From NCBI GenBank assembly GCA_905373185.1, contig CAJPSE010000024.1:1-13005 (forward strand): a DNA stretch of 13,005 bases. The letters are read 5' to 3'. The translations under genes were made by a program, and so were the position numbers. The stretch's first letter is position 1, and each line of letters opens with the position of its first letter. The notes below the pieces were generated by a model. It did no database searches and was not told the DNA's origin. It saw only the letters and a program-made list of their open reading frames with translations. This document shows positions 1-7,800 of this stretch, in pieces. The DNA is from an uncultured Fretibacterium sp. GTDB lineage: Bacteria > Synergistota > Synergistia > Synergistales > Aminobacteriaceae.

Positions 1-103
1 ACTTCGTTATCGCCGCCGTCAGCGACGTCTTCCCGTGGTCGATGTGCCCGATCGTACCGATGTTCAAGTGCGTCTTGCTCCGCTCGAACTTCTCCTTCGC
101 CAT
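1..103 (-). CDS. tuf: Elongation factor Tu, N-terminal fragment (runs off left edge)
   Basis: EF-Tu is the GTPase that carries aminoacyl-tRNA to the ribosomal A site. Only the first 34 codons are in the window. The reverse complement from the ATG at 103 reads [20 protein letters not shown] followed by [14 protein letters not shown], which is the EF-Tu N-terminus with the G1 P-loop (GHIDHGKT; most EF-Tu have GHVDHGKT, so the Val to Ile change is conservative). A GGGGAGG ribosome binding site lies at about 114-120, ten to twelve bases upstream of the start. It follows fusA by 39 bases on the same strand, as the last visible gene of the str operon. The identity is secure; the rest of the gene cannot be assessed. 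Confidence 0.96.
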   Translation of the reverse strand, partial: MAKEKFERSKTHLNIGTIGHIDHGKTSLTAAITK

Positions 104-142
104 CTCCGAATTGCCTCCCCTAAAATAATGTCATGTGAAAAC

Positions 143-2218
143 TTATTCGGCCTTACCCTGGAGCACCTTTTCCGCGACGTCCGCGGGTGTGGGCTCGTAG
201 TGGTCGAACTGCATCGTATAATTGGCCCGGCCCGAGGTCTTGCTTCTGAGGTCCGTCGCGTACCCGAACATCCCTACAAGAGGCACGTAAGCCCTAATTA
301 TACGCGCGTTGGCCCTCATGTCCATCCCTTCGATGCGCCCCCTCCGAGAGGAGAGGTCTCCGATGACGTCCCCGACGTAGTCCTCGGGCGTCACGACCTC
401 GACGGACATTATCGGCTCCATGAGGACCGGGGCCGCCTTCTTCATGGCCTCCTTGAACCCCATGGAGGCCGCTATCTTGAACGCCATCTCCGAGCTGTCC
501 ACGTCGTGATAGCTGCCGTCGACCAAGGCTATTTTGATGCCGATCACCGGATAACCGCCCAGGACGCCGCTCTGGATGGCCTCCTCCAAGCCCTTCTGTA
601 CGGCGGCAACGTACTCCTTCGGGACGACGCCCCCCACGATGCGGTCCTCGAACTCGTAGCCCTTGCCGTCCGGCAGGGGCTCCATCTCGAACACCACGTG
701 GCCGTACTGTCCGCGGCCGCCGGACTGTCGGATGTACTTGCCCTCGGCCGAGGAGGAACGCTGGATGGCCTCCCTGTAGGAGACCTGGGGACGGCCGACC
801 TTGACGTCGACGCCGAACTCCCGCTTCAGCCGGTCCACGATGATCTCGAGGTGCAGCTCGCCCATGCCGGAGATGATCGTCTGCCCGCTCTCCTCGTCCG
901 TGCGGACGCGGAAGGTCGGGTCCTCGTCGGCCAGCGCCACCAGCCCCTTGCTGAGCTTGATCTTGTCCCCCTGGGTCGCGGGCTCCACGGCGAGCGAGAT
1001 GACCGGCTCGGGGAAGATCAGGCTCTCCAGGACTATTGGGTGAGCCTCGTCGCAGAGGGTGTCACCCGTCTTGGTGCCCTTCAGGCTGGGGACGGCGACG
1101 ATCATGCCCGCCTCCACTGCATCGATGTCCTCGCGCTTGTTGGAGTGCATCCGCATGATGCGGCCGATGCGCTCCCTCTGCCCCGAGGTCGCGTTGTAAA
1201 TAGCACTTCCCTTCTCCAGCTTGCCGGAGTAGACACGCAGAAAGATCAGCTTTCCGAGGAAGGGATCCACCGCCACCTTGAAGGCCAGGGCGGCAAAGGG
1301 CTCCTTGGGATCGCTATGGCGCTCCAGGACCTTCTCGGGATTGCCGGGCTCCGTCCCATGGATGGGCGGCAGGTCGATGGGGCTGGGCAGATAGTTGACC
1401 ACCGCGTCCAGCACCAGCTCGACGCCCTTGTTCTTGAAAGCGGAGCCGCAGAGCACCGGCACGGCCTTGAGGGCTATGGTCGCCTCGCGTAGCACCTTCC
1501 GGATCAGCTCGGAACCGACCTCCTGCCCCTCGAGGTAGAGGGTCATCATATCGTCGTTGAAGTCGGAGAGAGCCTCGATGATGGCGTCCCGCCCCGCCTT
1601 GGCAGGCATGGCCAGTTCCGCGGGGATCGTCGTCACGCTGGGCGGCTGCCCCAGCTCGCCGCTGAACATCACGGCCTTCTGCTCGATCAGGTCCACGACC
1701 CCGGAGAAATCGTCCTCGGCCCCTATAGGCATCTGAATGGGGATCGCACAGGCCCCGAGACGTTCGCGAATAGCCGATACCACCGCGTCGAAGTCCGCGC
1801 CGATACGGTCCATCTTGTTGACGAACGCCACGCGCGGGACATGATACTTATCCGCCTGCCGCCAGACCGTCTCGGACTGCGGCTCCACCCCACCCACGGC
1901 ACAAAAGACGGAGACCGCCCCATCAAGCACTCGCATGGAACGCTCCACCTCGACCGTAAAGTCCACGTGACCGGGCGTATCAATAAGATTGATAGTATGA
2001 TCCTTCCACACGCAGGTTGTGGCCGCGGACGTGATCGTGATGCCGCGCTCGCGCTCCTGCTCCATCCAATCCATGGTGGCCGCACCCTCGTGGACCTCGC
2101 CGATCTTGTAGCTGCGCCCTGTATAGTACAGGATGCGTTCGCTGGTCGTCGTCTTCCCTGCGTCGATGTGGGCCGCTATTCCTATGTTTCTGAGCTTTGC
2201 AATGTCCAAAAAACGCAC
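143..2218 (-). CDS. fusA: Elongation factor G
   Basis: EF-G is the translational GTPase that drives ribosome translocation. The 691-residue product has the normal full length. The G-domain motifs are visible: G1 AHIDAGKT (16-23), RGITI (58-62), DTPGH (80-84), NKMD (134-137) and GSAFKNKG for G5. Domain IV and V sequence continues to the end. The start is uncertain. The GTG at 2218 sits directly after an in-frame TAG and has no clear Shine-Dalgarno. A TTG at 2209 has AGGTG six bases upstream and would give an N-terminus [20 protein letters not shown], three residues shorter. Either way no ATG start is used. The gene lies between rpsG and tuf in the str operon. The 119-base gap to rpsG contains a hairpin that may reduce read-through. 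Confidence 0.97.
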   Translation of the reverse strand: MRFLDIAKLRNIGIAAHIDAGKTTTSERILYYTGRSYKIGEVHEGAATMDWMEQERERGITITSAATTCVWKDHTINLIDTPGHVDFTVEVERSMRVLDGAVSVFCAVGGVEPQSETVWRQADKYHVPRVAFVNKMDRIGADFDAVVSAIRERLGACAIPIQMPIGAEDDFSGVVDLIEQKAVMFSGELGQPPSVTTIPAELAMPAKAGRDAIIEALSDFNDDMMTLYLEGQEVGSELIRKVLREATIALKAVPVLCGSAFKNKGVELVLDAVVNYLPSPIDLPPIHGTEPGNPEKVLERHSDPKEPFAALAFKVAVDPFLGKLIFLRVYSGKLEKGSAIYNATSGQRERIGRIMRMHSNKREDIDAVEAGMIVAVPSLKGTKTGDTLCDEAHPIVLESLIFPEPVISLAVEPATQGDKIKLSKGLVALADEDPTFRVRTDEESGQTIISGMGELHLEIIVDRLKREFGVDVKVGRPQVSYREAIQRSSSAEGKYIRQSGGRGQYGHVVFEMEPLPDGKGYEFEDRIVGGVVPKEYVAAVQKGLEEAIQSGVLGGYPVIGIKIALVDGSYHDVDSSEMAFKIAASMGFKEAMKKAAPVLMEPIMSVEVVTPEDYVGDVIGDLSSRRGRIEGMDMRANARIIRAYVPLVGMFGYATDLRSKTSGRANYTMQFDHYEPTPADVAEKVLQGKAE

Positions 2219-2309
2219 CTACCCAAACACGGCACCCCGAACACCCGGGTGGGTCCTGAATCCAGTCCTCCGGACTCCGACGATACCCCGACATTCGGAA
2301 CTCAGCCGC

Positions 2310-2335
2310 AAAAATAGACGCCTCCGCAGGAGGCG
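2310..2335 (-). terminator. Hairpin plus T-run after rpsG (terminator or attenuator)
   Basis: Two bases past the rpsG stop the minus strand reads CGCCTCC-TGC-GGAGGCG (stem arms 2329-2335 and 2319-2325, 7 perfect base pairs, 3-base loop), followed by TCTA and five T residues. This resembles an intrinsic terminator. Because fusA and tuf follow in the same operon, partial termination or attenuation is more likely than a true operon end, unless fusA has its own promoter in 2219-2310; I see no convincing one there. Confidence 0.6.
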
Positions 2336-2337
2336 AA

Positions 2338-2808
2338 TTACCAACGATAGTGAGCGAACGCGCGGTTGGCTTCCGCCATCCTGTGCGTGTCCTCACGCTT
2401 CTTGATGGAGCTGCCCTCGTTCTTGTAGGCATCCATCAGCTCGCGCATCAGTCGCTCCGCCATCGGCATCCCCTTCTTGGAGCGGGCATAGGAGATGATC
2501 CAGCGAATGGAGAGCAGCTGCCCCCTCTCCGGGGGAACCTCGACGGGGACCTGATAGGTGGCCCCGCCCACCCGGCGCGGACGCACCTCGATCTGGGGCG
2601 CCACGTTGCTCATTGCCTTCTCGAACACTTCGAATGGCTCCGTCCCGAGTTTCTCCGCCGCGTTGTCCAGCGCCGTGTACAAAATTCTCTCGGCAACGCT
2701 CTTCTTTCCACCCTTCATCAGGCTGCTGATGAACTTGGCGACCGCCGGGTTTCCGAACCGGGTATCCGGAACGGTCTCCCGCTTCCTCACATGACCCTTA
2801 CGAGGCAT
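2338..2808 (-). CDS. rpsG: 30S ribosomal protein S7
   Basis: S7 is a primary 16S rRNA binding protein that nucleates assembly of the 30S head. The 156-residue product has the usual length and the family signature throughout: MPRKGHVRKRE at the start, the core SLMKGGKKSVAERI (29-42), the IEVRPRRVGGATYQVPVEV segment, and the EDTHRMAEANRAFAHYRW C-terminus. The ATG at 2808 is preceded by a purine-rich GGGAGGGGAAGG. It follows rpsL by 17 bases on the same strand. In E. coli S7 represses its own operon; I could not recognise such an S7 binding site here. Confidence 0.98.
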   Translation of the reverse strand: MPRKGHVRKRETVPDTRFGNPAVAKFISSLMKGGKKSVAERILYTALDNAAEKLGTEPFEVFEKAMSNVAPQIEVRPRRVGGATYQVPVEVPPERGQLLSIRWIISYARSKKGMPMAERLMRELMDAYKNEGSSIKKREDTHRMAEANRAFAHYRW

Positions 2809-2825
2809 AACCTTCCCCTCCCTGG

Positions 2826-3203
2826 CTAACTGGCCTTCGGCTTACGCGCGCCGTATTTGGAACGGCTGCGTTTCCGGTTCTCGACGCCGCCGCAGTCGAG
2901 CGTGCCGCGGACGATATGATACCGGACGCCGGGAAGGTCCTTGACACGCCCCCCGCGGACGAGCACCACGGAGTGCTCCTGCAGGTTATGACCGATGCCC
3001 GGGATGTAGGACGTAACCTCGATGCCGTTGGTCAGGCGCACGCGGGCGACCTTACGAAGGGCCGAGTTCGGCTTCTTGGGGGTCACCGTATAAACGCGGG
3101 TACAGACCCCCCTGCGGGCAGGGTTCCCCTGCAGGGCCGGGGAGTCGCTCTTGGTTCGCTTCTCCTCGCGGCCGCAACGCACAAGCTGGTTGATGGTTGG
3201 CAC
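2826..3203 (-). CDS. rpsL: 30S ribosomal protein S12
   Basis: S12 lies at the decoding centre of the 30S subunit. The 125-residue product matches the bacterial family from end to end. The two segments where streptomycin-resistance changes usually arise, [11 protein letters not shown] and [12 protein letters not shown], carry the wild-type lysines, so the sequence gives no sign of ribosomal streptomycin resistance. The start codon is GTG at 3203, supported by an AGGAGGAG Shine-Dalgarno about six bases upstream and by the conserved [10 protein letters not shown]-terminus. It lies 41 bases after the L7Ae-like gene and 17 bases before rpsG. Confidence 0.98.
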   Translation of the reverse strand: MPTINQLVRCGREEKRTKSDSPALQGNPARRGVCTRVYTVTPKKPNSALRKVARVRLTNGIEVTSYIPGIGHNLQEHSVVLVRGGRVKDLPGVRYHIVRGTLDCGGVENRKRSRSKYGARKPKAS

Positions 3204-3244
3204 AGAATCTCCTCCTCGATATGAATCGCAAAAACATCTATAGG

Positions 3245-3493
3245 TCAGCGCTTCAGCAACCCCGCCGCAGCGGCTGATCTGTCTATGGCACAGGCCCGGC
3301 CCAAGGTCAACCGGGACTCGACTTGCTCCACCTCGACCCCAGCGGCCTCGGCATCCGCCAAGAGGATCTCTCCCCTACCGGACTCCGCGTCGATGGCGAC
3401 AAAAACCTTGCGCAGCAACCCCTTGGCGAGGGCCCGCCGCACTTCCTTCTCCCCAACAACCCGCTCCGCCGCCGCAAGTTCGCTTAAAGGCAC
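3245..3493 (-). CDS. L7Ae-family RNA-binding protein (YbxF-like), first gene of the str operon
   Basis: L7Ae-family proteins bind kink-turn RNA; the bacterial YbxF/YlxQ types are small and associate with ribosomes. The open frame reaches back to 3556, but the real start is the GTG at 3493: a perfect AGGAGG (3501-3506) lies seven bases upstream. This gives an 82-residue protein, and a promoter occupies the region a longer version would need. The sequence shows the family pattern: [18 protein letters not shown], then a hydrophobic strand ending [17 protein letters not shown], then [17 protein letters not shown]. In Bacillus the homologous gene ybxF sits between rpoC and rpsL. Here it keeps its place before rpsL, but the gene upstream is rlmN, not rpoC. 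Family assignment is firm; the exact kink-turn target is unknown. Confidence 0.85.
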   Translation of the reverse strand: MPLSELAAAERVVGEKEVRRALAKGLLRKVFVAIDAESGRGEILLADAEAAGVEVEQVESRLTLGRACAIDRSAAAAGLLKR

Positions 3494-3526
3494 AAGGATA
3501 CCTCCTGTGTTCGAGACACGGGCGAT

Positions 3527-3556
3527 ATCATAACAAAACGAAAAGGCAGATGTCAA
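3527..3556 (-). promoter_or_regulatory. Sigma-70-type promoter of the str operon
   Basis: On the minus strand a perfect -35 TTGACA (3551-3556) is followed, after an 18-base T-rich spacer, by the -10 TATGAT (3527-3532). Transcription would begin near 3520, leaving a leader of about 27 bases that contains the AGGAGG of the L7Ae-like gene. It is the strongest promoter-like sequence I found in the window, as expected for a ribosomal protein operon. Confidence 0.8.
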
Positions 3557-3558
3557 GG

Positions 3559-3576
3559 AAAAGCCCCAATTTGGGG
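3559..3576 (-). terminator. Short hairpin with T-run after rlmN
   Basis: Seven bases past the rlmN stop the minus strand reads CCCCAAATTGGGG (3564-3576, a 5-6 bp stem) followed by CTTTTCC. It is a weak intrinsic terminator candidate. Its T-run ends three bases before the -35 of the str promoter, so it would insulate the two transcription units. Confidence 0.45.
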
Positions 3577-3583
3577 AGCCCCC

Positions 3584-4669
3584 TCACTTCGCCGGGCCGG
3601 GCAGGCTTCCCGCAAGCTGCCCACAGGCCGCCATGATGTCCGCCCCTCGTTCCCGCCGCACCTCGAACTCGATCCTCAGCTCGGACAGGGCTGTGCAGAA
3701 CGCCTTGACCCTCGGCTCGGGGGACCGACGCAGCTCCGGCTTCATCGGGATGGGGTTGAACGGGATCAGGTTGACGTAGGGCTCCAGGCCATCGAGCAGC
3801 GCCGCCATCTCGTAGGCGAGCTGCGGGTCGTCGTTGATCCCGTCGATCAGAGCGTACTCTATCGTCACCCTCTCCCCCGTCCTCCTTCTGTAAATGTGAA
3901 GAGCTTCGACCAGCCTCGACAGGGGGCAGCTCCGGTTGATCGGCATCAGGCGCGAGCGCAGCGCGTCGTTCGGAGCATGCAGGGACACGGAGAGCCTTAT
4001 GGGGATCTCGAAGTCCGCCAGGTCGACGATACCCTGGGCGACACCCGAGGTCGATATCGTGATGTGCCGCGCGCCCAGCCCTCGCATCTTGGGATGATTC
4101 AGCATGCGGATGCTCCCGAACACGCTGTCCGCGTTCAGTAGGGGCTCGCCCATCCCCATGAAGACGATGTTGTTGATCCCCTGTTCGGCGCCGGCGTCCA
4201 GCCGACGCCGCTCCATCATGAGGAACTGCCCCAGGATCTCCCCCGGCGTCAGGTTCCGGGTAAAGCCCAGGGAGCCCGTGGCGCAGAACGCGCAGGCGAG
4301 CGGGCAGCCCACCTGGCTCGAGATACAGGCCGTCGTATGGCCTCCGTGATTCAGCAGAACGGACTCCACCCGTTCTCCGTCCGTCATCTGCCACAGGTAC
4401 TTCCGGGTCCCGTCCCGGGATGCCTGCTCCCGGATCAGCACGGGCAGAGGCATGAGAAGGGAACCGCTCAGACGCTCCCGCAGGGACTTCGAAAGGTTGC
4501 TCATCTCATGATAGTTGAAGACCTTCCGGCCATAGATCCAGCCGCAGATCTGGTCGGCGCGGAACCCCGGTTCCCCCCATTCCACCATCCGCCCCCGCCA
4601 TTTCTCGTAGGGGAGGGAGAGGGCGTCGTCGCCCCCCGTCCCCATCCCATCTCTCTCGACCTCTCTCAT
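3584..4669 (-). CDS. rlmN: Dual-specificity 23S rRNA/tRNA adenine-C2 methyltransferase
   Basis: RlmN is a radical-SAM enzyme that methylates C2 of A2503 in 23S rRNA (E. coli numbering) and of A37 in some tRNAs. The 361-residue product is of normal length. The [4Fe-4S] motif is C122-PLA-C126-AF-C129. The two catalytic cysteines are C115, seven residues before the first cluster cysteine, and C349 in GADIMAACGQ, matching E. coli C118 and C355. Other family segments are visible: FMGMGEPLLN (170-179), ISTSGV, SLHAPND and IPFNPIP. The ATG at 4669 has AGGAG about five bases upstream; a second ATG eight codons later is less well supported. It is transcribed divergently from the histidine kinase and lies upstream of the str promoter. 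Confidence 0.95.
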   Translation of the reverse strand: MREVERDGMGTGGDDALSLPYEKWRGRMVEWGEPGFRADQICGWIYGRKVFNYHEMSNLSKSLRERLSGSLLMPLPVLIREQASRDGTRKYLWQMTDGERVESVLLNHGGHTTACISSQVGCPLACAFCATGSLGFTRNLTPGEILGQFLMMERRRLDAGAEQGINNIVFMGMGEPLLNADSVFGSIRMLNHPKMRGLGARHITISTSGVAQGIVDLADFEIPIRLSVSLHAPNDALRSRLMPINRSCPLSRLVEALHIYRRRTGERVTIEYALIDGINDDPQLAYEMAALLDGLEPYVNLIPFNPIPMKPELRRSPEPRVKAFCTALSELRIEFEVRRERGADIMAACGQLAGSLPGPAK

Positions 4670-4772
4670 TTTGCTCCTATCCCCTCAATAATTTCAGATG
4701 TGATCTGTACTATAATGAAACAGTCTCTGCAACCACGACAAAAAACGCCTGTTCCGGCACCGGGAGGTCGCA
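4670..4772. promoter_or_regulatory. Divergent promoter region between rlmN and the histidine kinase
   Basis: This AT-richer 103-base gap must drive both divergent genes. On the plus strand a perfect TATAAT (4711-4716) is a -10 candidate for the kinase, though no good -35 lies 16-18 bases upstream. On the minus strand TTGTCG (4736-4741) and CATTAT (4712-4717), spaced by 18 bases, are a weak candidate for rlmN. The two -10 elements overlap, so the promoters, if real, would compete. A GGGAGG ribosome binding site precedes the kinase ATG. Confidence 0.4.
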
Positions 4773-6149
4773 ATGCCCCAATTCTTCTCAGGAAAAAACT
4801 TCAGCGAAAAAAAAGCCTACCCCTTCCGGGGGAAAGGACTCAACCAGCTGCTCGCGGGTTTCTGCCTTCTGACGGCGGCCTTAGCCTCGCTCTACTACAG
4901 GGACATCCTCGTGGCCAGTTTCTTCCGCTCCGCGGGGCAGTGGGACGGAACGGCCTTTCTCATGATATCCATCGTCCGAATGCTGTTCCACGGGGCCCAG
5001 AATCTGTTGCTCTTCTCTGGCTGGAACCTCGCCGGCCGGGGGGCGGCCCAACGCTTCCCCCGAAACGAGGACCTGCTCGCCATCATACTCCCCGCTCTCG
5101 GACTCGCGGCGAGCTTCTACCTCCTGCCGCTGCTGTTCCCCCTGCTCCGCCCGCCGTTCCCGATCAACGCCGCTATCGTGTTCCTCCTGATGGTCCTGTT
5201 CCAACTCCTGACGCTCCGGGTCGAGGACAGTCTGGATCGATTCGCGGCACTGCTACTCTGGACCCTCTCCTTCCAGAGCCTGGAACTGTTCTCCGGCTTC
5301 TCAGACGCCCTCTCCGCGCAGAATACGGCGACCCTGGGCCTGGCGGGGGCCGCCTTGTTCTTCAGTTTCCTGGCTGGGGCCGTATCCTCCACCTGGCTCA
5401 TCGCCCGCTACGCCATCCGGGTCAACCTGCTGCGCCAGACCTGGGCGAAGTCAGATTTCAAGAGCACCCCGGAGGACGAGGGACTCAGGACGATCTCCAT
5501 GGTCGACGTCAACCACCTGGCCCACGACCTCAAGAACCCGATCGCAGCCATCAAGGGAACCGCGCTGCTGCTTCGGGAAGGGGACTCCGCGGAGAAGGGC
5601 GCCCTCATCCTCAGGGCCACGGAATTCATGGAGAACATGGTCCGCGAGCTCCTCTCGGAGGACGAAAAACACACGCTCAAGGTCTCCGAGCTCTGCGGTA
5701 CGATCAATCGTCAGATCCGACCCTTCCCATGGGGAAAGGACGTCACCCTGACTCTCGATCCGGAGGCCGAGAATATCTCTATCCCGGCCAACAGGATGCG
5801 CCTCCTCCGCGCCGTGTTCAACGTGCTGGACAACGCATGGAGGGCCAACGAGACCGTGGGAAGCCGAGGGGTTGAGCTGCGCGTCCGCCGCAACGCGGGG
5901 CGCCTGGAGATCGAGGTCCTCGACAACGGCCCTGGGTACGATGCGGAGCGAACGCACACGTACCGGTCCGGATGGGGCTCGACGGGGCTGGGCCTCGCCT
6001 TCACCCGCCGTATGGTCGCCCTGCACGGCGGCTCCCTCCTGATCGCCGACAGGACCGATCGGAAGCGCGGGGCCCGGGTGCTCATCTCCCTCCCGATCCC
6101 ATCCTCTCCGATCCCATCCGTTCCTCCGGCCCCACCGGACGCCCCCTGA
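4773..6149 (+). CDS. Membrane-bound sensor histidine kinase
   Basis: This is a two-component sensor kinase of 458 residues. The N-terminal half is strongly hydrophobic with about six likely membrane segments (roughly 24-42, 61-81, 102-126, 132-148, 157-175, 187-212) and no large extracytoplasmic loop, so it probably senses something within or at the membrane. The kinase half follows. The H-box is [13 protein letters not shown] with H251 as phosphoacceptor, the N-box is [10 protein letters not shown] (N354), the G1 box is DNGPG (384-388) and the G2 box is [12 protein letters not shown]. The last 15-20 residues are proline- and serine-rich. GGGAGG five bases before the ATG supports the start. 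No response regulator is in the window, so it is an orphan as far as can be seen; its signal and partner are unknown. Its 3' end overlaps that of the opposing dedA-like gene. Confidence 0.93.
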   Translation: MPQFFSGKNFSEKKAYPFRGKGLNQLLAGFCLLTAALASLYYRDILVASFFRSAGQWDGTAFLMISIVRMLFHGAQNLLLFSGWNLAGRGAAQRFPRNEDLLAIILPALGLAASFYLLPLLFPLLRPPFPINAAIVFLLMVLFQLLTLRVEDSLDRFAALLLWTLSFQSLELFSGFSDALSAQNTATLGLAGAALFFSFLAGAVSSTWLIARYAIRVNLLRQTWAKSDFKSTPEDEGLRTISMVDVNHLAHDLKNPIAAIKGTALLLREGDSAEKGALILRATEFMENMVRELLSEDEKHTLKVSELCGTINRQIRPFPWGKDVTLTLDPEAENISIPANRMRLLRAVFNVLDNAWRANETVGSRGVELRVRRNAGRLEIEVLDNGPGYDAERTHTYRSGWGSTGLGLAFTRRMVALHGGSLLIADRTDRKRGARVLISLPIPSSPIPSVPPAPPDAP

Positions 6150-6837
6150 CGCGGACGCGCAGCCAGAGGACATAGAGGAGGACGAGGAGAACCGCAGCCC
6201 CCGCACAGACCAGAGGCAGGACGTGCAGGTAACGGACAAGCCGCTCCTGATGCTCGCCCAGCAGATAGCCGGCCAGCGTCAGGACCACCACCCACAGTCC
6301 GGCCCCGAGGGCCGTGAAGACGGTGAACAGCGTCAGGTTCATCCTCGTCACCCCCGCGGGCAGCGAGATGTACTGACGGATGACCGGCAGCAGGCGCCCC
6401 ACGAGGGTGCTCACGTGCCCATGCCGGGCGAAGAAGACCTCCGCCTTCTCCATGGACTCAGCGGATACGAAAAAGTACCTTCCATACTTCAGAAGGAAGG
6501 GCCGTCCGAACCGAACCGCCACCCAATAGTTGAAGAGGGCCCCCAGGATGCTCCCCGCGAGGCCCGAGGCGATCGCCGCGAGGAGGGACATCTCGCCCCT
6601 CCACGCCAGGTAGCCCGCCGGCGGCAGGACCACCTCGCTGGGGAAGGGGAAGAAGGACGACTCCAGGAACATCAGGGCGACGACCCCCGGGTACCCCATG
6701 CGCCCGACCGTCTCCACCAGCCATGCCGTTATCCTTCCCAGGAGCTCGGCCATCGGCCCGGCAAAACAAAGGGCCAGGCCCGCACAGAGCAGCAGGGACA
6801 GGACTGCCGCCAGGGCCGCCCATCCGCGCCGGCTCAA
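6082..6837 (-). CDS. DedA-family integral membrane protein
   Basis: DedA proteins are polytopic membrane proteins linked to proton-motive-force maintenance; some members flip undecaprenyl phosphate or phosphatidylethanolamine. The open frame extends upstream into dapF, but the start is best placed at the TTG at 6837: AGGAGG lies seven bases upstream, and the TTG overlaps the dapF TGA (TTGA), implying translational coupling. This gives 251 residues. The family motifs are present: [12 protein letters not shown] (58-68) with acidic E59 and E68, and [16 protein letters not shown] (from G147) with R148 and R154. There are about five to six hydrophobic segments, followed by a basic C-terminal tail. 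The last 68 bases overlap the histidine kinase gene tail-to-tail. Family assignment is firm; the transported molecule is not known. Confidence 0.9.
   Translation of the reverse strand: MSRRGWAALAAVLSLLLCAGLALCFAGPMAELLGRITAWLVETVGRMGYPGVVALMFLESSFFPFPSEVVLPPAGYLAWRGEMSLLAAIASGLAGSILGALFNYWVAVRFGRPFLLKYGRYFFVSAESMEKAEVFFARHGHVSTLVGRLLPVIRQYISLPAGVTRMNLTLFTVFTALGAGLWVVVLTLAGYLLGEHQERLVRYLHVLPLVCAGAAVLLVLLYVLWLRVRVRGRPVGPEERMGSERMGSGGR
6095..6119. repeat. 15-base tandem duplication in the overlapping 3' ends of two genes
   Basis: GATCCCATCC occurs at 6095-6104 and again at 6110-6119, a 15-base period. It adds five residues to both proteins without breaking either frame (SPIPS-type repeats in the kinase tail, RMGSE-type repeats in the DedA tail). 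Confidence 0.75.
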
Positions 6838-7667
6838 ACCCAGGCCTCCTCGAGCAGCACCCCGGACGCCACCAGAGCCGTCCTGCCCCTGAGCCAGGCA
6901 TGGACGGATCCGTTCCCCGAGGCGAATTCCAGGCGAACCGTGTTGACGCCCCCGGGGTTGGCTACGCGCACAGGAGAACCCATTCCCCAGACCAGGGCCG
7001 CGGCAACGGCGACGGCGACGCACCCCGTCCCGCAGGAGTCCGTCAGGTCCTCGACGCCCCGTTCGTAGGTGACTGCCCTCACCTCATCCGGGGACGTGCA
7101 GCGGGCGAAGTTGACGTTGGTCCCCTCAGGGAAGAGCTCCGTATTCCAGCGAACCTCCCGTCCCATCTCCCGCATGGCGTCCCGCGAGTAGTCCTCGTCC
7201 GCAAGCAGGACGCAGTGGGGCACGCCGACGGTGAGGAACACGAACGGGAACGCGACGCCCCCAGCACGGAGGCTCCGCCCAAAGGCCCCCCCGGCGAGGT
7301 CGAGGCGTCCCATGTCCAGTTCGACGAACGGCGGCTCAACCGTGGCCTCCACCGTCCCTGCCCCCGTGGCGAAACGCATCGGGGAGGGGGCTATTCCACG
7401 CTCGTACGCGTAGCGCGCGAGGGCCCGGGCCCCGTTTCCGCACATCGCGGCCTCGCTGCCGTCCGCATTGAAGATGCGCATCCGAAAATCGACGCCCTCG
7501 GCCTCCCCGGCACGCTCGACGGCCATCAGGCCGTCGGCACCCACGGAGGCGCGCCTACGGCAGAGCGCCGCAGCGGCGGAGCGCAGGTCTGAATCGGAAA
7601 GGCGTCCCTCCCGGTTGTCCAAGACAATAAAGTCGTTCCCGTTCCCATGTACCTTAAAAAAGTCCAT
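6834..7667 (-). CDS. dapF: Diaminopimelate epimerase
   Basis: DapF converts LL- to meso-diaminopimelate for lysine and peptidoglycan synthesis, using two cysteines as acid and base. The open frame begins further upstream, but the ATG at 7667 is right: it gives the family N-terminus [17 protein letters not shown] and has a GGAGGGGGGAG ribosome binding site. The 277-residue length is normal. Catalytic C76 lies in [12 protein letters not shown] and C212 in [16 protein letters not shown] (179-187) and [13 protein letters not shown] are also family hallmarks, the latter with E202 and two residues more than the common ERG-x-G-x-T spacing. It is the first gene of a two-gene unit with dedA and is divergent from the selenoprotein candidate. 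Confidence 0.95.
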   Translation of the reverse strand: MDFFKVHGNGNDFIVLDNREGRLSDSDLRSAAAALCRRRASVGADGLMAVERAGEAEGVDFRMRIFNADGSEAAMCGNGARALARYAYERGIAPSPMRFATGAGTVEATVEPPFVELDMGRLDLAGGAFGRSLRAGGVAFPFVFLTVGVPHCVLLADEDYSRDAMREMGREVRWNTELFPEGTNVNFARCTSPDEVRAVTYERGVEDLTDSCGTGCVAVAVAAALVWGMGSPVRVANPGGVNTVRLEFASGNGSVHAWLRGRTALVASGVLLEEAWV

Positions 7668-7800
7668 CAAACTCCCCCCTCCGGACGAAACGAACATCCT
7701 CATCATATGATACGATAATGGTGGATGTCGTATCGTTTTCGTACTTGAAATCGTCATTTTACCCGACCCTCGAACGGGGGACCAGAGGAGGAAGACGGAG
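7668..7800. promoter_or_regulatory. Divergent intergenic region between dapF and the selenoprotein candidate
   Basis: For dapF, a minus-strand -10 TATGAT (7702-7707) lies 18 bases from a partial -35 ACGACA (7726-7731), leaving a leader of about 27 bases. A small inverted repeat, ACGATA (7712-7717) and TATCGT (7731-7736), sits inside that promoter and could be an operator. For the plus-strand gene, a good ribosome binding site GAGGAGG (7785-7791) is nine bases before the ATG, but I see no convincing promoter. Confidence 0.35.

Noticed and set aside
35..1492. 485-codon plus-strand open frame
   Set aside because: It is antisense to fusA, whose full EF-G motif set is on the minus strand; long antisense frames are common in GC-rich genes.
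4337..5875. 512-codon plus-strand open frame across rlmN and the kinase
   Set aside because: It is antisense to rlmN and out of frame with the histidine kinase; the product is Pro/Arg/Gly-rich low-complexity sequence with no family features.
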